Of a stretch of DNA of 64,000 bases, positions 44,321-54,734 are shown in pieces (within the stretch, counting starts at the first letter, position 1; each line of letters opens with the position of its first letter). Made by a program: the position numbers and the translations under genes. The stretch is from Nocardiopsis suaedae. Its GTDB lineage: Bacteria; Actinomycetota; Actinomycetes; Streptosporangiales; Streptosporangiaceae. Under the pieces are notes generated by a model. The model made no database searches and was not told the origin of the DNA. It was given only the letters and a program-made list of their open reading frames with translations. The DNA lies in assembly GCF_027706745.1 (NCBI RefSeq), contig NZ_JAQFWP010000003.1, positions 149,618 through 213,617 of the forward strand. The letters are read 5' to 3'.

Positions 44321-45931
44321 GTGACGGGGACAGAGGTGCTGGCCGAGGCGGGCCGCCGCAGGACGTTCGCGGTGATCTCGCATCCGGACGCCGGCAAGTC
44401 GACCCTCACCGAGGCGCTGGCCCTGCACGCGGCGGCGATCACCTCGGCCGGGGCGGTGCACGGCAAGGGCGACCGGCGCGGGGTCACCTCGGACTGGATG
44501 GACATGGAGCAGGCCCGCGGGATCTCGATCACTTCGGCGGCGCTGCGCATCGACTACGACGGCCGGGTGCTGAACCTGCTGGACACCCCCGGCCACGCCG
44601 ACTTCTCCGAGGACACCTACCGGGTGCTCTCGGCCGTGGACGCGGCGATCATGCTGCTGGACTCGGCCAAGGGCCTGGAGGCCCAGACGCTCAAGCTGTT
44701 CGAGGTGTGCCGGGCGCGCCGGGTCCCGGTGATCACGTTCGTGAACAAGTGGGACCGGCCCGGCCGTGAGCCCTTGGAGCTGCTGGACGAGATCGAGCAG
44801 CGCATCGGGCTGCGCCCCACCCCGGTGAACTGGCCGGTGGGCATCGCCGGGGACTTCCGCGGCGTGGTGGAGCTGGGCACGGGCGGCCAGGGGCGGGAGT
44901 ACGTGAAGTACCACCGCACCCCCGGCGGGGCCACCAAGGCCGAGGAAGAGCGTATGGACGCCGAGGCCGCCGCCGAGGCCGAGGGCCGGGCCTGGGAGCA
45001 GGCCCAGGAGGAGATCGAGCTGCTCGGCGAGATCGGCGCGCAGTACGACGAGGCCTCGTTCCTGGCGGGGGAGTCCTCCCCGGTGCTGTTCGGGGCGGCG
45101 CTGCCCAACTTCGGGGTCGGCGGGCTGCTGGACACGCTGGTGGACCTGGCGCCCGCGCCCGGGTCCAAGGCCGACGAGAAGGGCGCCGAGCGGCCGGTGG
45201 AGGCGCCCTTCTCCGGGCAGGTGTTCAAGATGCAGGCCGGGATGGACAAGGCCCACCGGGACCGGATGGCGTTCGTGCGCGTCTCCTCGGGCCGGTTCGA
45301 GCGCGGCATGGTGCTCACCCACGCGGCCACCGGCCGCCCGTTCGCCACCAAGTACACCCAGCAGGTGTTCGGCTCGGAGCGCACCACGGTGGAGACCGCC
45401 TTCCCGGGGGATGTGATCGCGCTGGTCAACGCCGCCGCGCTGAGCGTGGGCGACACGCTGTACGAGGGGCCCAAGGTGGTCTACCCGCCGATCCCCAGCT
45501 TCGCGCCCGAGCACTTCGCGGTGGCCCGGGCCAAGGACGCGGGCCGCTACAAGCAGTTCCAGCGCGGCATCGCCCAGCTGGACGCCGAGGGCGTGGTGCA
45601 GGTGCTGTCCTCCGACGTGCGCGGGGAGCAGGCGCCGGTGCTGGCGGCGGTGGGGCCGCTGCAGTTCGAGGTGGTGCAGCACCGCATGGCCGAGGAGTTC
45701 AAGGCGCCCATCGAGCTGGCGAACCTGGACTACACGCTGGCGCGGCGCACTACGGCGGCCGATGCCGAGAAGCTGCACGCGCTGTCGGGGTGCGAGGTGC
45801 TGCGGCGGCGCTCGGACGGCGAGCTGTTGGTGCTGGTGCACAACAAGTGGCGGCTGCGGGTGATCGAGCGCGAGCACCCGGGACTGGTGATGGAGCCGCT
45901 CCTCGCCGGAGGCGTCGACACCGGCGAATGA
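44321..45931 (+). CDS. prfC: peptide chain release factor 3
   Basis: 536 residues from a GTG with GAGGAAGG upstream. GTPase motifs of the RF3 class are clear: SHPDAGKSTLTEAL (G1), DTPGHADFSEDT (G3), NKWDRPGREPLE (G4), preceded by the RF3-specific KGDRRGVTSDWMDMEQARG block near residue 55. The domain II/III region and length fit RF3 (about 530), not EF-G. The protein removes RF1/RF2 from the ribosome after peptide release. It is a core translation gene. Confidence 0.95.
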   Translation: MTGTEVLAEAGRRRTFAVISHPDAGKSTLTEALALHAAAITSAGAVHGKGDRRGVTSDWMDMEQARGISITSAALRIDYDGRVLNLLDTPGHADFSEDTYRVLSAVDAAIMLLDSAKGLEAQTLKLFEVCRARRVPVITFVNKWDRPGREPLELLDEIEQRIGLRPTPVNWPVGIAGDFRGVVELGTGGQGREYVKYHRTPGGATKAEEERMDAEAAAEAEGRAWEQAQEEIELLGEIGAQYDEASFLAGESSPVLFGAALPNFGVGGLLDTLVDLAPAPGSKADEKGAERPVEAPFSGQVFKMQAGMDKAHRDRMAFVRVSSGRFERGMVLTHAATGRPFATKYTQQVFGSERTTVETAFPGDVIALVNAAALSVGDTLYEGPKVVYPPIPSFAPEHFAVARAKDAGRYKQFQRGIAQLDAEGVVQVLSSDVRGEQAPVLAAVGPLQFEVVQHRMAEEFKAPIELANLDYTLARRTTAADAEKLHALSGCEVLRRRSDGELLVLVHNKWRLRVIEREHPGLVMEPLLAGGVDTGE

Positions 45932-46310
45932 CGCCGGTGTGAAGGGAGACGAATGGCGTACGGAATCATCACGATTCCGAACGGCCATCGTCGAATGCGC
46001 CGGTCGTGGGAAGTTTCACAGGGGGGCCGGGTCGGGTGCGGCGCCGTTCGGGGAACACCCCTGTTCCCGGGCGGTGACGGGGTCGAGGCTCTGCGTCCGT
46101 GAAAAACCGTGTTTTTTGACGTGTGCGCGAAGTCGCAGAGCTCTTCTCGTGTGTCTCAGGTCACCTGTTCGTTAATGCGTGAGAATTGTATGATTTTACT
46201 TCACTGGAGTTTAATAAAACCGCACAAAGTCAGTACCCCACGCGCGTGGGCCGGTACCCCGGCACACGCCCCCGCACCCCGCCTGGAAGGCTTGAAAGGT
46301 TGGCTCGGGC
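45932..46310 (+). other. 379-bp intergenic region upstream of gltA, with AT-rich promoter
   Basis: No convincing gene is seen. The first part holds a small hairpin after prfC. The segment 46166-46225 is the most AT-rich stretch of the window and includes TATGAT (46189-46194), a good -10 box, with TGTTCG 17 bp upstream as a weak -35. About 115 bases of leader then precede the gltA start. A GGGAAC/GTTCCC hairpin lies near 46060. The long leader and low GC suggest regulated transcription of citrate synthase, but no specific regulator site was recognised. Confidence 0.5.
45961..45979 (+). terminator. weak hairpin after prfC
   Basis: CGGAATC (45961-45967) pairs with GATTCCG (45973-45979) around a 5-nt loop, 30 bp after the prfC stop. 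The stem is only seven pairs and there is no T tract, so it is a weak candidate. Confidence 0.4.
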
Positions 46311-47600
<1,290 letters not shown>

Positions 47601-47616
47601 GGCGTCCGCTCCCCGC

Positions 47617-47649
47617 GGCGGGCCCGGGACGGCCGGGCCCGCCTCTTTC
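47617..47649 (+). terminator. hairpin terminator after gltA
   Basis: GGCGGGCCCGG (47617-47627) pairs perfectly with CCGGGCCCGCC (47633-47643) around a 5-nt loop and is followed by TCTTTC, 16 bp after the gltA stop. This resembles a classical intrinsic terminator more than others in the window. Confidence 0.85.
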
Positions 47650-47728
47650 GTCCCCGCTGCAGTCACTTTGCGTGAAAATTGCCCTCCGGGCGGTAATGCT
47701 CCCTGGCGGGGCGGGGAATGCCGAGGGC

Positions 47729-48262
47729 ATGCTCGACTACATGACCCGGCACTGGTGGGTGCTGACCGTGCGCGGCGCGCTGGCCGTCCTGTTCGGCGTG
47801 CTCGCGGTGTTCTGGCCCGGCATCACCGCGGTGGCGCTGGCCGTCCTGTTCGGCGCCTACGCGCTGGTGGACGGGGTCCTCGCCGGGGTGCTCGCCTTCC
47901 GCACCTCCGGGAGCGACCGCACCCCGCTGGTGGTGGAGGCCGTCCTGGGAGTGCTGATCGGCGTGGTGGCGCTGATCTGGCCGCTGGCCACGGTCATCGT
48001 GCTCACCATCCTCATCGGCGCATGGGCGGTGTTCACCGGCGTCGTCGAGATCGTCACGGCCGTGCGCCTGCGCAAGGAGATCTCCGGCGAGTGGCTCTAC
48101 ATCCTCGGCGGCGCGCTGTCGGTCTGCTTCGGCCTGCTGATCTGGTTCTGGCCGCTGCAGGGCGCCGTGGCCATCGCGCTGATCATCGGCGTCTACGCCA
48201 TCCTGTTCGGCGTCGTGTTCATCGTGCTCTCGCTGCGGCTGCGCTCCATGGCCTCGGCCTGA
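47729..48262 (+). CDS. HdeD-like membrane protein (DUF308)
   Basis: 177 residues from ATG 47729 (RBS weak, CCGAGGG). Six transmembrane helices come in three helical hairpins, each with the repeated GV-LALIWP-type pattern (LFGVLAVFWPGITAVALAVLFG; LIGVVALIWPLATVIVLTIL; CFGLLIWFWPLQGAVAIALIIG, each quoted in part). This is the DUF308/HdeD family; HdeD contributes to acid resistance in E. coli, but the role in actinobacteria is unknown. It stands alone before a two-component system. Confidence 0.88.
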   Translation: MLDYMTRHWWVLTVRGALAVLFGVLAVFWPGITAVALAVLFGAYALVDGVLAGVLAFRTSGSDRTPLVVEAVLGVLIGVVALIWPLATVIVLTILIGAWAVFTGVVEIVTAVRLRKEISGEWLYILGGALSVCFGLLIWFWPLQGAVAIALIIGVYAILFGVVFIVLSLRLRSMASA

Positions 48263-48341
48263 CCCCTCCTCCCCGGGGAGTACGCCGGGTGTCGACCCGG
48301 GGTGCATGACCGGGCCGCCTCCGAGCGGGCAGGATGCACCC

Positions 48342-49502
48342 ATGAGGACCCACCTGCCCCGGCTCGAGGGGTGGCGGCTGGACGCCGCGCTCGCCCTGTT
48401 CACCGGGGCCGTGCTGCTCGTCTCCGAGCCCCTGTTCGCCGCCGAGCGCGGCATACCCGTATCGGTGCCCGCGCTGGTGCTGCTGGGCGCCGGCGCGGCG
48501 TCCCTGGCCGCCGTCAGCCGCCTGCCCTACCTCACCGCCGTCCTCGCCCCCGCCGCCATGGTGCTGTACTACATGGTCAGCGCCTCCGACGGGTGGATGG
48601 CCTGGATGCTGCTGCTCGTCACCGTCGTCCGGCTGGCGGCGGTGGGCAACCGGGCCTGTGTGGCCACCTCCGTGCTCGTCGCCCTGGGCGCGGTCCTCAT
48701 CGGCGAGGGCCTGTCCTTCGACCTGTGGCGCGCGCTCGCCGTCGTCGCCTGGCTCATCGTGATCTTCGCCGTGGGCGAGAGCGTCCGCAACCGCAACGCC
48801 TACCTGCGCGAGGTCGAGGAGCGCGCCGCCGAGGCCGAGCGCGGCCGCGAGGAGGAGGCCCGGCTCCGGGCCACCGAGGAGCGCCTGCGCATCGCCCGCG
48901 AGCTGCACGACGTGGTCGCCCACAACATCTCCCTGATCAACGTGCAGGCCGGGGCCGCCGCGCACCGCCGCGACCCCGAGGAGGCCTTCCGCGCGCTGGA
49001 GGCCATCCGCGGCGCGAGCAAGGAGACCCTGCGCGAGCTGCGCGCGACCCTGGGCGCCCTCCGGCAGGTCGACGAGGAGCACACCGGCGGGGCCCCGGCC
49101 GCGCCGGCGCCCACCCTGGACCGCCTGCCCGACCTGGTCGAGCACACCCGCGCCTCCGGCCTGGAGGTCGAGCTGGACACGTCCGGGCTGGACACCGCCG
49201 CGGCCGTGCCCGCCCCCACGGCCCTGGCCGTGTACCGGATCGTCCAGGAGGCGCTCACCAACGCCCTGCGGCACTCCGGGGCGCACAAGGTGCGCGTGCG
49301 CGTGGCCGACGACGGCGGCGCGATCGCGGTGGAGGTCGACGACGACGGCCGCGGCGGCGGGGAGGACCCGCACGAGGGCAACGGCCTGCGCGGCATGCGC
49401 GAGCGCGCCGCCGCGCTCGGCGGCGCGTTCAGCGCCGGGACCCGCCCCGGCGGGGGGTTCACGGTCGAGGCGAGGGTCCCGCACCGGCCCACGGGCCGAT
49501 AA
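48342..49502 (+). CDS. NarL-type two-component sensor histidine kinase
   Basis: 386 residues from ATG 48342 (AGGATG upstream); ATG 48306 is an alternative. About five transmembrane helices lie in residues 15-150, then a coiled region (EVEERAAEAERGREEEARLR). The HisKA_3 motif IARELHDVVAHNISLI has the phospho-His near residue 188, and the HATPase domain shows VQEALTNALRHSG and GNGLRGMRERAAALGG. It is followed 29 bp later by its response regulator. It resembles DesK-like sensors; no signal is predicted. Confidence 0.92.
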   Translation: MRTHLPRLEGWRLDAALALFTGAVLLVSEPLFAAERGIPVSVPALVLLGAGAASLAAVSRLPYLTAVLAPAAMVLYYMVSASDGWMAWMLLLVTVVRLAAVGNRACVATSVLVALGAVLIGEGLSFDLWRALAVVAWLIVIFAVGESVRNRNAYLREVEERAAEAERGREEEARLRATEERLRIARELHDVVAHNISLINVQAGAAAHRRDPEEAFRALEAIRGASKETLRELRATLGALRQVDEEHTGGAPAAPAPTLDRLPDLVEHTRASGLEVELDTSGLDTAAAVPAPTALAVYRIVQEALTNALRHSGAHKVRVRVADDGGAIAVEVDDDGRGGGEDPHEGNGLRGMRERAAALGGAFSAGTRPGGGFTVEARVPHRPTGR

Positions 49503-49531
49503 TGGGACCGACGAACGACAGGGGGACGCCC

Positions 49532-50197
49532 ATGATCAGGGTCGCCATCGCCGACGACCAGACCCTGGTGCGCGCCGGGTTCCGGTCCATGCTCGAAGGC
49601 GAGGACGACATCGAGGTGGTGGCCGAGGCCGGGGACGGCGCCGAGGCCGTCGCCCTGGCGGCGCGCGAGCGCCCCGACGTCGTCCTCATGGACATCCGCA
49701 TGCCCGGCACCGACGGCCTGGAGGCCACCCGCCGGATCGCCGCCGACGAGCGGCTGGACGGCACCAAGGTCGTCATCCTCACCACCTTCGACCTGGACGA
49801 GTACGTCTACGGCGCGCTGAAGGCGGGCGCGTCGGGGTTCCTGGTCAAGGACACCGAGCCGATGGAGCTGATCCACGGCGTGCGGGTGGCCGCCCGCGGC
49901 GACGCGCTGCTGTCCCCCTCGGTGACCCGGCGGCTCATCTCCGAGTTCGCCGGGCGCATCAAGGAGCCCCCGCCCGCGCCCCGGCTGAACGGCCTCACCG
50001 AGCGCGAGCGCGAGGTGCTGGCCGCCGTCGCCGCCGGGCTGACCAACGAGGAGCTGGCCCGGCGCCTGGTGGTCAGCCCCGCCACCGCCAAGACCCATGT
50101 GAGCCGGGTGCTGGCCAAGCTCGGCGCCCGGGACCGCGCCCAACTCGTGGTGATCGCCTACGAGGCGGGCCTGGTGCGCCCCGGCTGGCTGTCCTGA
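49532..50197 (+). CDS. NarL/FixJ-type response regulator
   Basis: 221 residues from ATG 49532 preceded by AGGGGGA; an ATG at 49502, directly after the kinase stop, is less likely. The receiver domain has IADDQTLVRAGFR, phospho-acceptor VVLMDIRMPGTDG near 54 and VKDTEP. The C-terminal HTH reads LTEREREVLAAVAAGLTNEE and ATAKTHVSRVLAKLG. It is the partner of the upstream kinase. Confidence 0.95.
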   Translation: MIRVAIADDQTLVRAGFRSMLEGEDDIEVVAEAGDGAEAVALAARERPDVVLMDIRMPGTDGLEATRRIAADERLDGTKVVILTTFDLDEYVYGALKAGASGFLVKDTEPMELIHGVRVAARGDALLSPSVTRRLISEFAGRIKEPPPAPRLNGLTEREREVLAAVAAGLTNEELARRLVVSPATAKTHVSRVLAKLGARDRAQLVVIAYEAGLVRPGWLS

Positions 50198-50243
50198 GGC
50201 GGACCCGCTGGGCCCTTCCGCGGCCGCTCGGCGCCCACTAAAA

Positions 50244-50261
50244 TGACTGACCAGTCAGTCA
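50244..50261. promoter_or_regulatory. TetR-type operator before tetR gene at 50277
   Basis: TGACTGACCAGTCAGTCA is a perfect 18-bp palindrome (8-bp arms, 2-bp centre) ending 15 bp before the TetR start codon and overlapping the region just upstream of the ribosome site. It almost certainly mediates autoregulation of the tetR-membrane protein pair. Confidence 0.8.
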
Positions 50262-50276
50262 CCGAAAGGGGGAGGC

Positions 50277-50879
50277 ATGGCCGGACACGTCGACCGCGCC
50301 GAGCGCCGGTCCCGGATCCTGCGCGCGGCCGTCCGCGTCTTCGCCCGCGACGGGGTCGCCGCCAGCCGCGTCGAGGACGTGGCCGCCGAGGCGGGGGTCG
50401 CCAAGGGCAGTGTCTACCTGTACTTCTCCGGCCGCGACGCGCTGCTGGAGGCCGCCTTCGAGGCCTACGCCGAGCGCGCCCGGGAGGGCCTACGCGCCGC
50501 GCGCACCGGTCCGGGCGACCCGGTCGACCGCCTCGACGCCCTCATCGAAGACGCCCTGCGCCTCGCCGTCGACGACGGAGACCTCGTCCGGACCATGATG
50601 GAGATGCCCGCCTCCGGCCACCGGGGCGGGCCGGTCCCGCCCGGAGCGGCCGGGCTGTACGCCGAATACCGCCGGACCGTCGCCGGGCTGCTGGCCGAAG
50701 GGCGGAGCCTGGGCCGTGTGCGGCCCTGCGACGTCGACCGCGCCGCCACCGTCCTCGTCGGGGCGGTCGAAGGGTGCCTGATCCAGTGGATCGCCGACCC
50801 CCGGGTGCCGGTGCAGGACCTGGCCGGGACGATCACCGGGATGTGGTGGACGGGCCTGGCTGCGGAGGGCTCCCGATGA
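50277..50879 (+). CDS. TetR-family regulator, probably autoregulated
   Basis: 200 residues from an ATG with GGGGGAGG upstream. HTH residues 12-58: RSRILRAAVRVFARDGVAAS then GVAKGSVYLYFSGRDALLEA. The ligand domain ends GAVEGCLIQWIADPRVP. A perfect palindrome lies 15 bp upstream. The downstream membrane-protein gene overlaps its stop by ATGA, so the regulator and membrane protein are one transcription unit. Sequence features place it in the AcrR/YcdC-like branch. Confidence 0.92.
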   Translation: MAGHVDRAERRSRILRAAVRVFARDGVAASRVEDVAAEAGVAKGSVYLYFSGRDALLEAAFEAYAERAREGLRAARTGPGDPVDRLDALIEDALRLAVDDGDLVRTMMEMPASGHRGGPVPPGAAGLYAEYRRTVAGLLAEGRSLGRVRPCDVDRAATVLVGAVEGCLIQWIADPRVPVQDLAGTITGMWWTGLAAEGSR

Positions 50880-51424
50880 GGGCGGTCGCACGGGCGGCCG
50901 CCGCGGTCGGCGCCCGGCTGGTCGGGCCCGGGGCCACCGCCGCCGAATACGCCGTGGTCCTGGCCGCCGCCCTGGGAGGGGCGGCGGTCGCCGCCGCCGT
51001 CGCGGCCGCCGCCGGCACCGGGGCGGTGCCCTCGGCCGTGGTCGCCGTGGTCGCGGCCGACACGGTCGGCGGGGCCGCGGCCAACGCCACGCGCGCCGCC
51101 AAGCGCCACTGGCACCGGCCGGGCCGGACCGCCGTGCACCACCTGGCCTTCGTCGCCGCGCACGCGGTGCAGCCCGCCGCGCTCGCCGTGCTGGTCCCCG
51201 GCTTCGGCTGGGCCGCCGCGGCCGCCTCCTACGGTCTGGCCCTGGCCGGTGCGGCGGCCGTGCTCGCCGCACCGGGCCCCGTGCGGCGACCGGTGGCCTT
51301 CGGCGCCGTGTGCCTGGGGACGGTCGCCGCCGCCCCCCTCGCGGCCGGCGCCCTGGCATGGTTCGTTCCCGTGTTCCTGGTCAAGCTGCTCCCCGCGCAC
51401 CTGCTCGGGGAGGCGGAGTCCTGA
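50876..51424 (+). CDS. Ala/Val-rich membrane protein coupled to TetR regulator
   Basis: 182 residues; the ATG overlaps the TetR TGA. About four to five hydrophobic helices are present (YAVVLAAALGGAAVAAAVAA, AVQPAALAVLVPGFGWAAAA, SYGLALAGAAAVLAA, and ALAWFVPVFLVKLLPAHL) with an amphipathic RAAKRHWHRPGRT loop. I recognise no family. By genetic context it could be a transport or membrane-stress protein controlled by the co-encoded repressor, but this is inference. Confidence 0.7.
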   Translation: MRAVARAAAAVGARLVGPGATAAEYAVVLAAALGGAAVAAAVAAAAGTGAVPSAVVAVVAADTVGGAAANATRAAKRHWHRPGRTAVHHLAFVAAHAVQPAALAVLVPGFGWAAAAASYGLALAGAAAVLAAPGPVRRPVAFGAVCLGTVAAAPLAAGALAWFVPVFLVKLLPAHLLGEAES

Positions 51425-51574
51425 CCCGGTCCGCCGCGCGCCAGGGTAAGCCCGCCCTCGCTGGCCGGACACGGCCGATGGTCCCGCTCTCCCTTGTCCC
51501 GCGGCGCACGGCTGCCCGAGACTCTATAGAAACGGGGGCACGGCGCATCCTAAGGGGATGGGGCGGACGGGACC

Positions 51575-53839
51575 ATGAACCAGTGCACCGACCCCGCGTG
51601 CGGCGGAGCCGTCGAGGACGGGTTCTGCTCGGTCTGCGGCCTCGCGCCCGCGCCGACCCCCGCAGCCGCCCCCACGCCGTCACCGTCACCGTCACCGTCA
51701 CCGGCGCCGACCCCGTCGCCCGCCGTGTCCCGCCCCTCCCCGCGCGGCCTCTCGGCCCCCTCGGGGCGGGTGAGCCGCCGCTCCGGCTCCAGCCGCCGCG
51801 GCATGCTCGGCCTGGGCATGGTCCTGGTGCCGCCGGTGCCCTACCGCGACCCGGCCACCGCCGTCATGGCCGACCCCGCCGTCGCGGAGAAGAACCGCTA
51901 CTGCGGCGGCTGCGGCGAGAAGGTCGGCCGCTCCCGCAGCGGCCGCCCCGGCCGCACCGAGGGCTACTGCCCCTCCTGCGGCACCGAGTACTCCTTCGTC
52001 CCCAAGCTCCGCAAGGGCGACCTGGTCGCCGGGCAGTACGAGGTGCTGGGCTGCCTGGCCCACGGCGGCCTCGGCTGGATCTACCTCGCCCGCGACCACA
52101 ACGTCAGCGACCGCTGGGTGGTGCTCAAAGGGCTGCTCAACAGCGGCGACGCCGAGGCGCACAAGACCGCCGCCGCCGAGCGCTCCTTCCTCGCCGAGGT
52201 CGAGCACCCCAACATCGTCAAGATCTACAACTTCGTGCAGCACCCCGACCCGCGCACCGGCGTGCCCGCCGGGCACATCGTCATGGAGTACGTCGGAGGC
52301 AAGTCCCTGCGCGACCTGATCGCCGAGCGGCGGCACGGCGGCGGCGCCTCCGGCCTGCCGGTGGCCCAGGTCGTCGCCTACGCCCTGGAGGTGCTGCGGG
52401 CGCTGGACTACCTGCACGGCAAGGGCCTGCTCTACTGCGACTTCAAACCCGACAACGTCATCCAGAGCGAGGAGCAGATCAAGCTCATCGACCTGGGCGG
52501 GGTGCGCCGTTCCGAGGACGCCCTCACCCCCGTCTACACCACCCCCGGCTACCGGGTGCCCGAGCGCGAGCTGCGCGAGCTCGGCCCCACGGTCAGCTCC
52601 GACCTGTACACGGTCGGGCGGACCATGGCGGTGCTGAGCTGCCGGTTCAGCTTCGGGAAGCGGTACCCGCACGCCCTGCCCGACCCGGCCGAGGCGCCGG
52701 TCCTCGCCGAGTACGAGTCCTACCGCCGGTTCCTGGAGCGGGCCACCCACGTCGAGCCCGACGCGCGCTTCCACGACGCCGCCGACATGTCCGAACAGCT
52801 CACCGGCGTGCTGCGGGAGGTGCTCTCCAAGGACCAGGGCGAGCCCCACCCCGGCCCCTCCGCCCTCTTCGGCCCCGAGCGGTTCCTCGCCCACGCCGCG
52901 GGCGCCGCGGCCGCGGCCGACCCCGATCTGCTGCTGCGCCGCCCCGACCCTGCCGAGACCGTCGCCGTGCTGCCCACGCCCCTGGTCGACCCCGGCGACC
53001 CGGCGGCCGGGCTCCTCGGCGGCCTGTCCGCGGTCCGCCCCGAGGAGCTCGCGGCGACCCTGCGGGCGGCCCCGTCCCCCAGCCCGGAGACCCGCCTGAT
53101 GCTCGCCCGCGCCCTCGTCCTCGCCGGGCGCGGCGACGAGGCCGCGGCCGTCCTGGAGGAGTTCGAGTCCCAGATGCCGGGGGACTGGCGCACCTACTGG
53201 TACCTGGCCCTCAAAGCGCTGGGCGCCGCGGACGCCGACGACGCCCGGGAGCGCTTCGACGAGCTCTACGCCCACCTGCCCGGCGAGGCCGCGCCCAAGC
53301 TCGGCCTGGCCGCCGCCCTGGAGGCCGCCGGCCGCCCCGGGGAGGCCGAGGAGCGCCTGGAGGCCGTGTGGAGCACCGACCGGGCCTACGTCAGCGCCGC
53401 CTTCGCGCTGGCCCGCATCCGGCTGGGGCGCGGCGAGCGCGACGCGGCGGTGGAGGTCCTCGACAGCGTCCCCGAGCTGTCCAGCCTGCACGTGGCCGCG
53501 CAGACAGCGGCCGTCGGCGCCCAGGTCCGCGGACGCCCCGCCGACCTGTCCGCCGCCGACCTGGTGGCCGCCGGGGCGCGGCTGGAGCGGGCCGCCGGGC
53601 GGGGCGCGGCCACCCACCGGCTGCGCGCCCGGGTGCTGGAGGCGGCCCTCGAACGGCTGCTGGGCGGCGGCACGGCCCCGCCCGGGACGGAGCTGCTGGG
53701 CGCGCCCATGGACGAGCGGGGGCTGCGCGGCAACCTCGAGCGCACCTACCGGGCGCTGGCCCGCACCGCGCTCGACCCGGACCGGAGGCGGGACTTCGTC
53801 GACCGGGCCAACGCGCGCCGGGTGAGGACATGGACATGA
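51575..53839 (+). CDS. pknG: PknG-type serine/threonine kinase with zinc-ribbon, rubredoxin motif and TPR domain
   Basis: 754 residues, soluble. An N-terminal zinc-ribbon-like Cys set (Cys4, 9, 18, 21) is followed by a low-complexity Pro/Thr/Ser linker, a rubredoxin-type pair of CxxC motifs (Cys109/112 and 131/134), the kinase (about 155-420) and a TPR-like helical region (about 480-750). The kinase has the PknG hallmarks: catalytic loop YCDFKPDN near 287 in place of HRDLKPEN, and IDLGGVRR near 304 in place of DFG. Mycobacterial PknG has the same rubredoxin-kinase-TPR order and controls the FHA protein GarA. It is the first gene of a six-gene run ending in GlnX- and GlnH-like genes. Confidence 0.92.
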   Translation: MNQCTDPACGGAVEDGFCSVCGLAPAPTPAAAPTPSPSPSPSPAPTPSPAVSRPSPRGLSAPSGRVSRRSGSSRRGMLGLGMVLVPPVPYRDPATAVMADPAVAEKNRYCGGCGEKVGRSRSGRPGRTEGYCPSCGTEYSFVPKLRKGDLVAGQYEVLGCLAHGGLGWIYLARDHNVSDRWVVLKGLLNSGDAEAHKTAAAERSFLAEVEHPNIVKIYNFVQHPDPRTGVPAGHIVMEYVGGKSLRDLIAERRHGGGASGLPVAQVVAYALEVLRALDYLHGKGLLYCDFKPDNVIQSEEQIKLIDLGGVRRSEDALTPVYTTPGYRVPERELRELGPTVSSDLYTVGRTMAVLSCRFSFGKRYPHALPDPAEAPVLAEYESYRRFLERATHVEPDARFHDAADMSEQLTGVLREVLSKDQGEPHPGPSALFGPERFLAHAAGAAAAADPDLLLRRPDPAETVAVLPTPLVDPGDPAAGLLGGLSAVRPEELAATLRAAPSPSPETRLMLARALVLAGRGDEAAAVLEEFESQMPGDWRTYWYLALKALGAADADDARERFDELYAHLPGEAAPKLGLAAALEAAGRPGEAEERLEAVWSTDRAYVSAAFALARIRLGRGERDAAVEVLDSVPELSSLHVAAQTAAVGAQVRGRPADLSAADLVAAGARLERAAGRGAATHRLRARVLEAALERLLGGGTAPPGTELLGAPMDERGLRGNLERTYRALARTALDPDRRRDFVDRANARRVRTWT

Positions 53840-53852
53840 CGGGGGGTGGGCG

Positions 53853-54734
53853 GTGCTGACGACCTGTCCGGCCTGCGCCGATCCGATCGGCGGCGGCGAC
53901 GACTACTGCGAGAACTGCGGGCTGCGCCTGACACCGGTGCCCAGCGGGGACGCCGGCGTCGGACGCGACCGCGTCGAGGCCGCGCTCGGCCCCCTCGCCG
54001 GGGTCAGCGACATCGGCCTGCGCCACCACCGCAACGAGGACGCCATGGCGCTGCTGACCCCCGGCGCCCGCTCGCCCGCGCTCGTCGGCGTGGTGTGCGA
54101 CGGGGTCTCCTCCGCGCCGCGCTCCGACGACGCGGCCCTCGTCGCCGCCGAGACCGGGGCCGCCGAGACCGCCCGCGCGCTTCGCGAGGGCGCCCCCGCC
54201 AACGAGGCGGCGGCCACCGGGATGACGCGGGCCGCCGGGGCGGTGGCCGCGCTCGCCGACGCGGCCGGCTCCCCGGCCTGCACCTACGTGGCGGCGTGCA
54301 TGCCCGAAGGGGGTGGGCCGGTCACCGTCGCCTGGATCGGCGACAGCCGCGCCTACTGGCTGCCCGGCGGCGGGGCGCCCGGCCCCGCGCGGCTGCTCAC
54401 CCGGGACGACTCCTGGAGCGCGGCGATGGTCGAGGGCGGGGTCCTCAGCGAGGAGGAGGCCGAGAACTCCCTGTACGCGCACGCCATCACCGCCTGGCTG
54501 GGGGCCGACTCGGGAGAGGTGGAAGGGCACGTCGCCACCGTCGCCCTCGAGGGCCCCGGCGCCGTCGTGCTGTGCACCGACGGGCTGTGGAACTACGCCC
54601 CCGCCGCCGAGGACCTCGCCGCGCTCCTGCCGGGGGCCGAGCGGGACCCGGCGGCCGCGGCACGGAGGGCGGTGGAGGCGGCGCTGGAGGCGGGCGGGCG
54701 CGACAACGTGACCGTGGTGGTGATGTCCGTATGA
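53853..54734 (+). CDS. PP2C-family Ser/Thr phosphatase with N-terminal zinc ribbon
   Basis: 293 residues from a GTG 13 bp after the pknG stop. Residues 5-22 form a zinc ribbon (CPAC and CENC). The PP2C domain follows: VSDIGLRHHRNEDAM (about 50-64) and VVCDGVSSAP supply metal ligands, then WIGDSRAYWLPGG, VLCTDGLWNYAP and GRDNVTVVVMSV. There is no transmembrane segment, unlike PstP. In this operon it is the natural candidate to reverse PknG phosphorylation. The VWA gene overlaps its stop (ATGA). Confidence 0.92.
   Translation: MLTTCPACADPIGGGDDYCENCGLRLTPVPSGDAGVGRDRVEAALGPLAGVSDIGLRHHRNEDAMALLTPGARSPALVGVVCDGVSSAPRSDDAALVAAETGAAETARALREGAPANEAAATGMTRAAGAVAALADAAGSPACTYVAACMPEGGGPVTVAWIGDSRAYWLPGGGAPGPARLLTRDDSWSAAMVEGGVLSEEEAENSLYAHAITAWLGADSGEVEGHVATVALEGPGAVVLCTDGLWNYAPAAEDLAALLPGAERDPAAAARRAVEAALEAGGRDNVTVVVMSV

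Noticed and set aside
45939..46175. A possible 78-codon small gene upstream of gltA
   Set aside because: It has no family resemblance, Arg/Cys-rich random-like composition and overlaps the prfC downstream hairpin.
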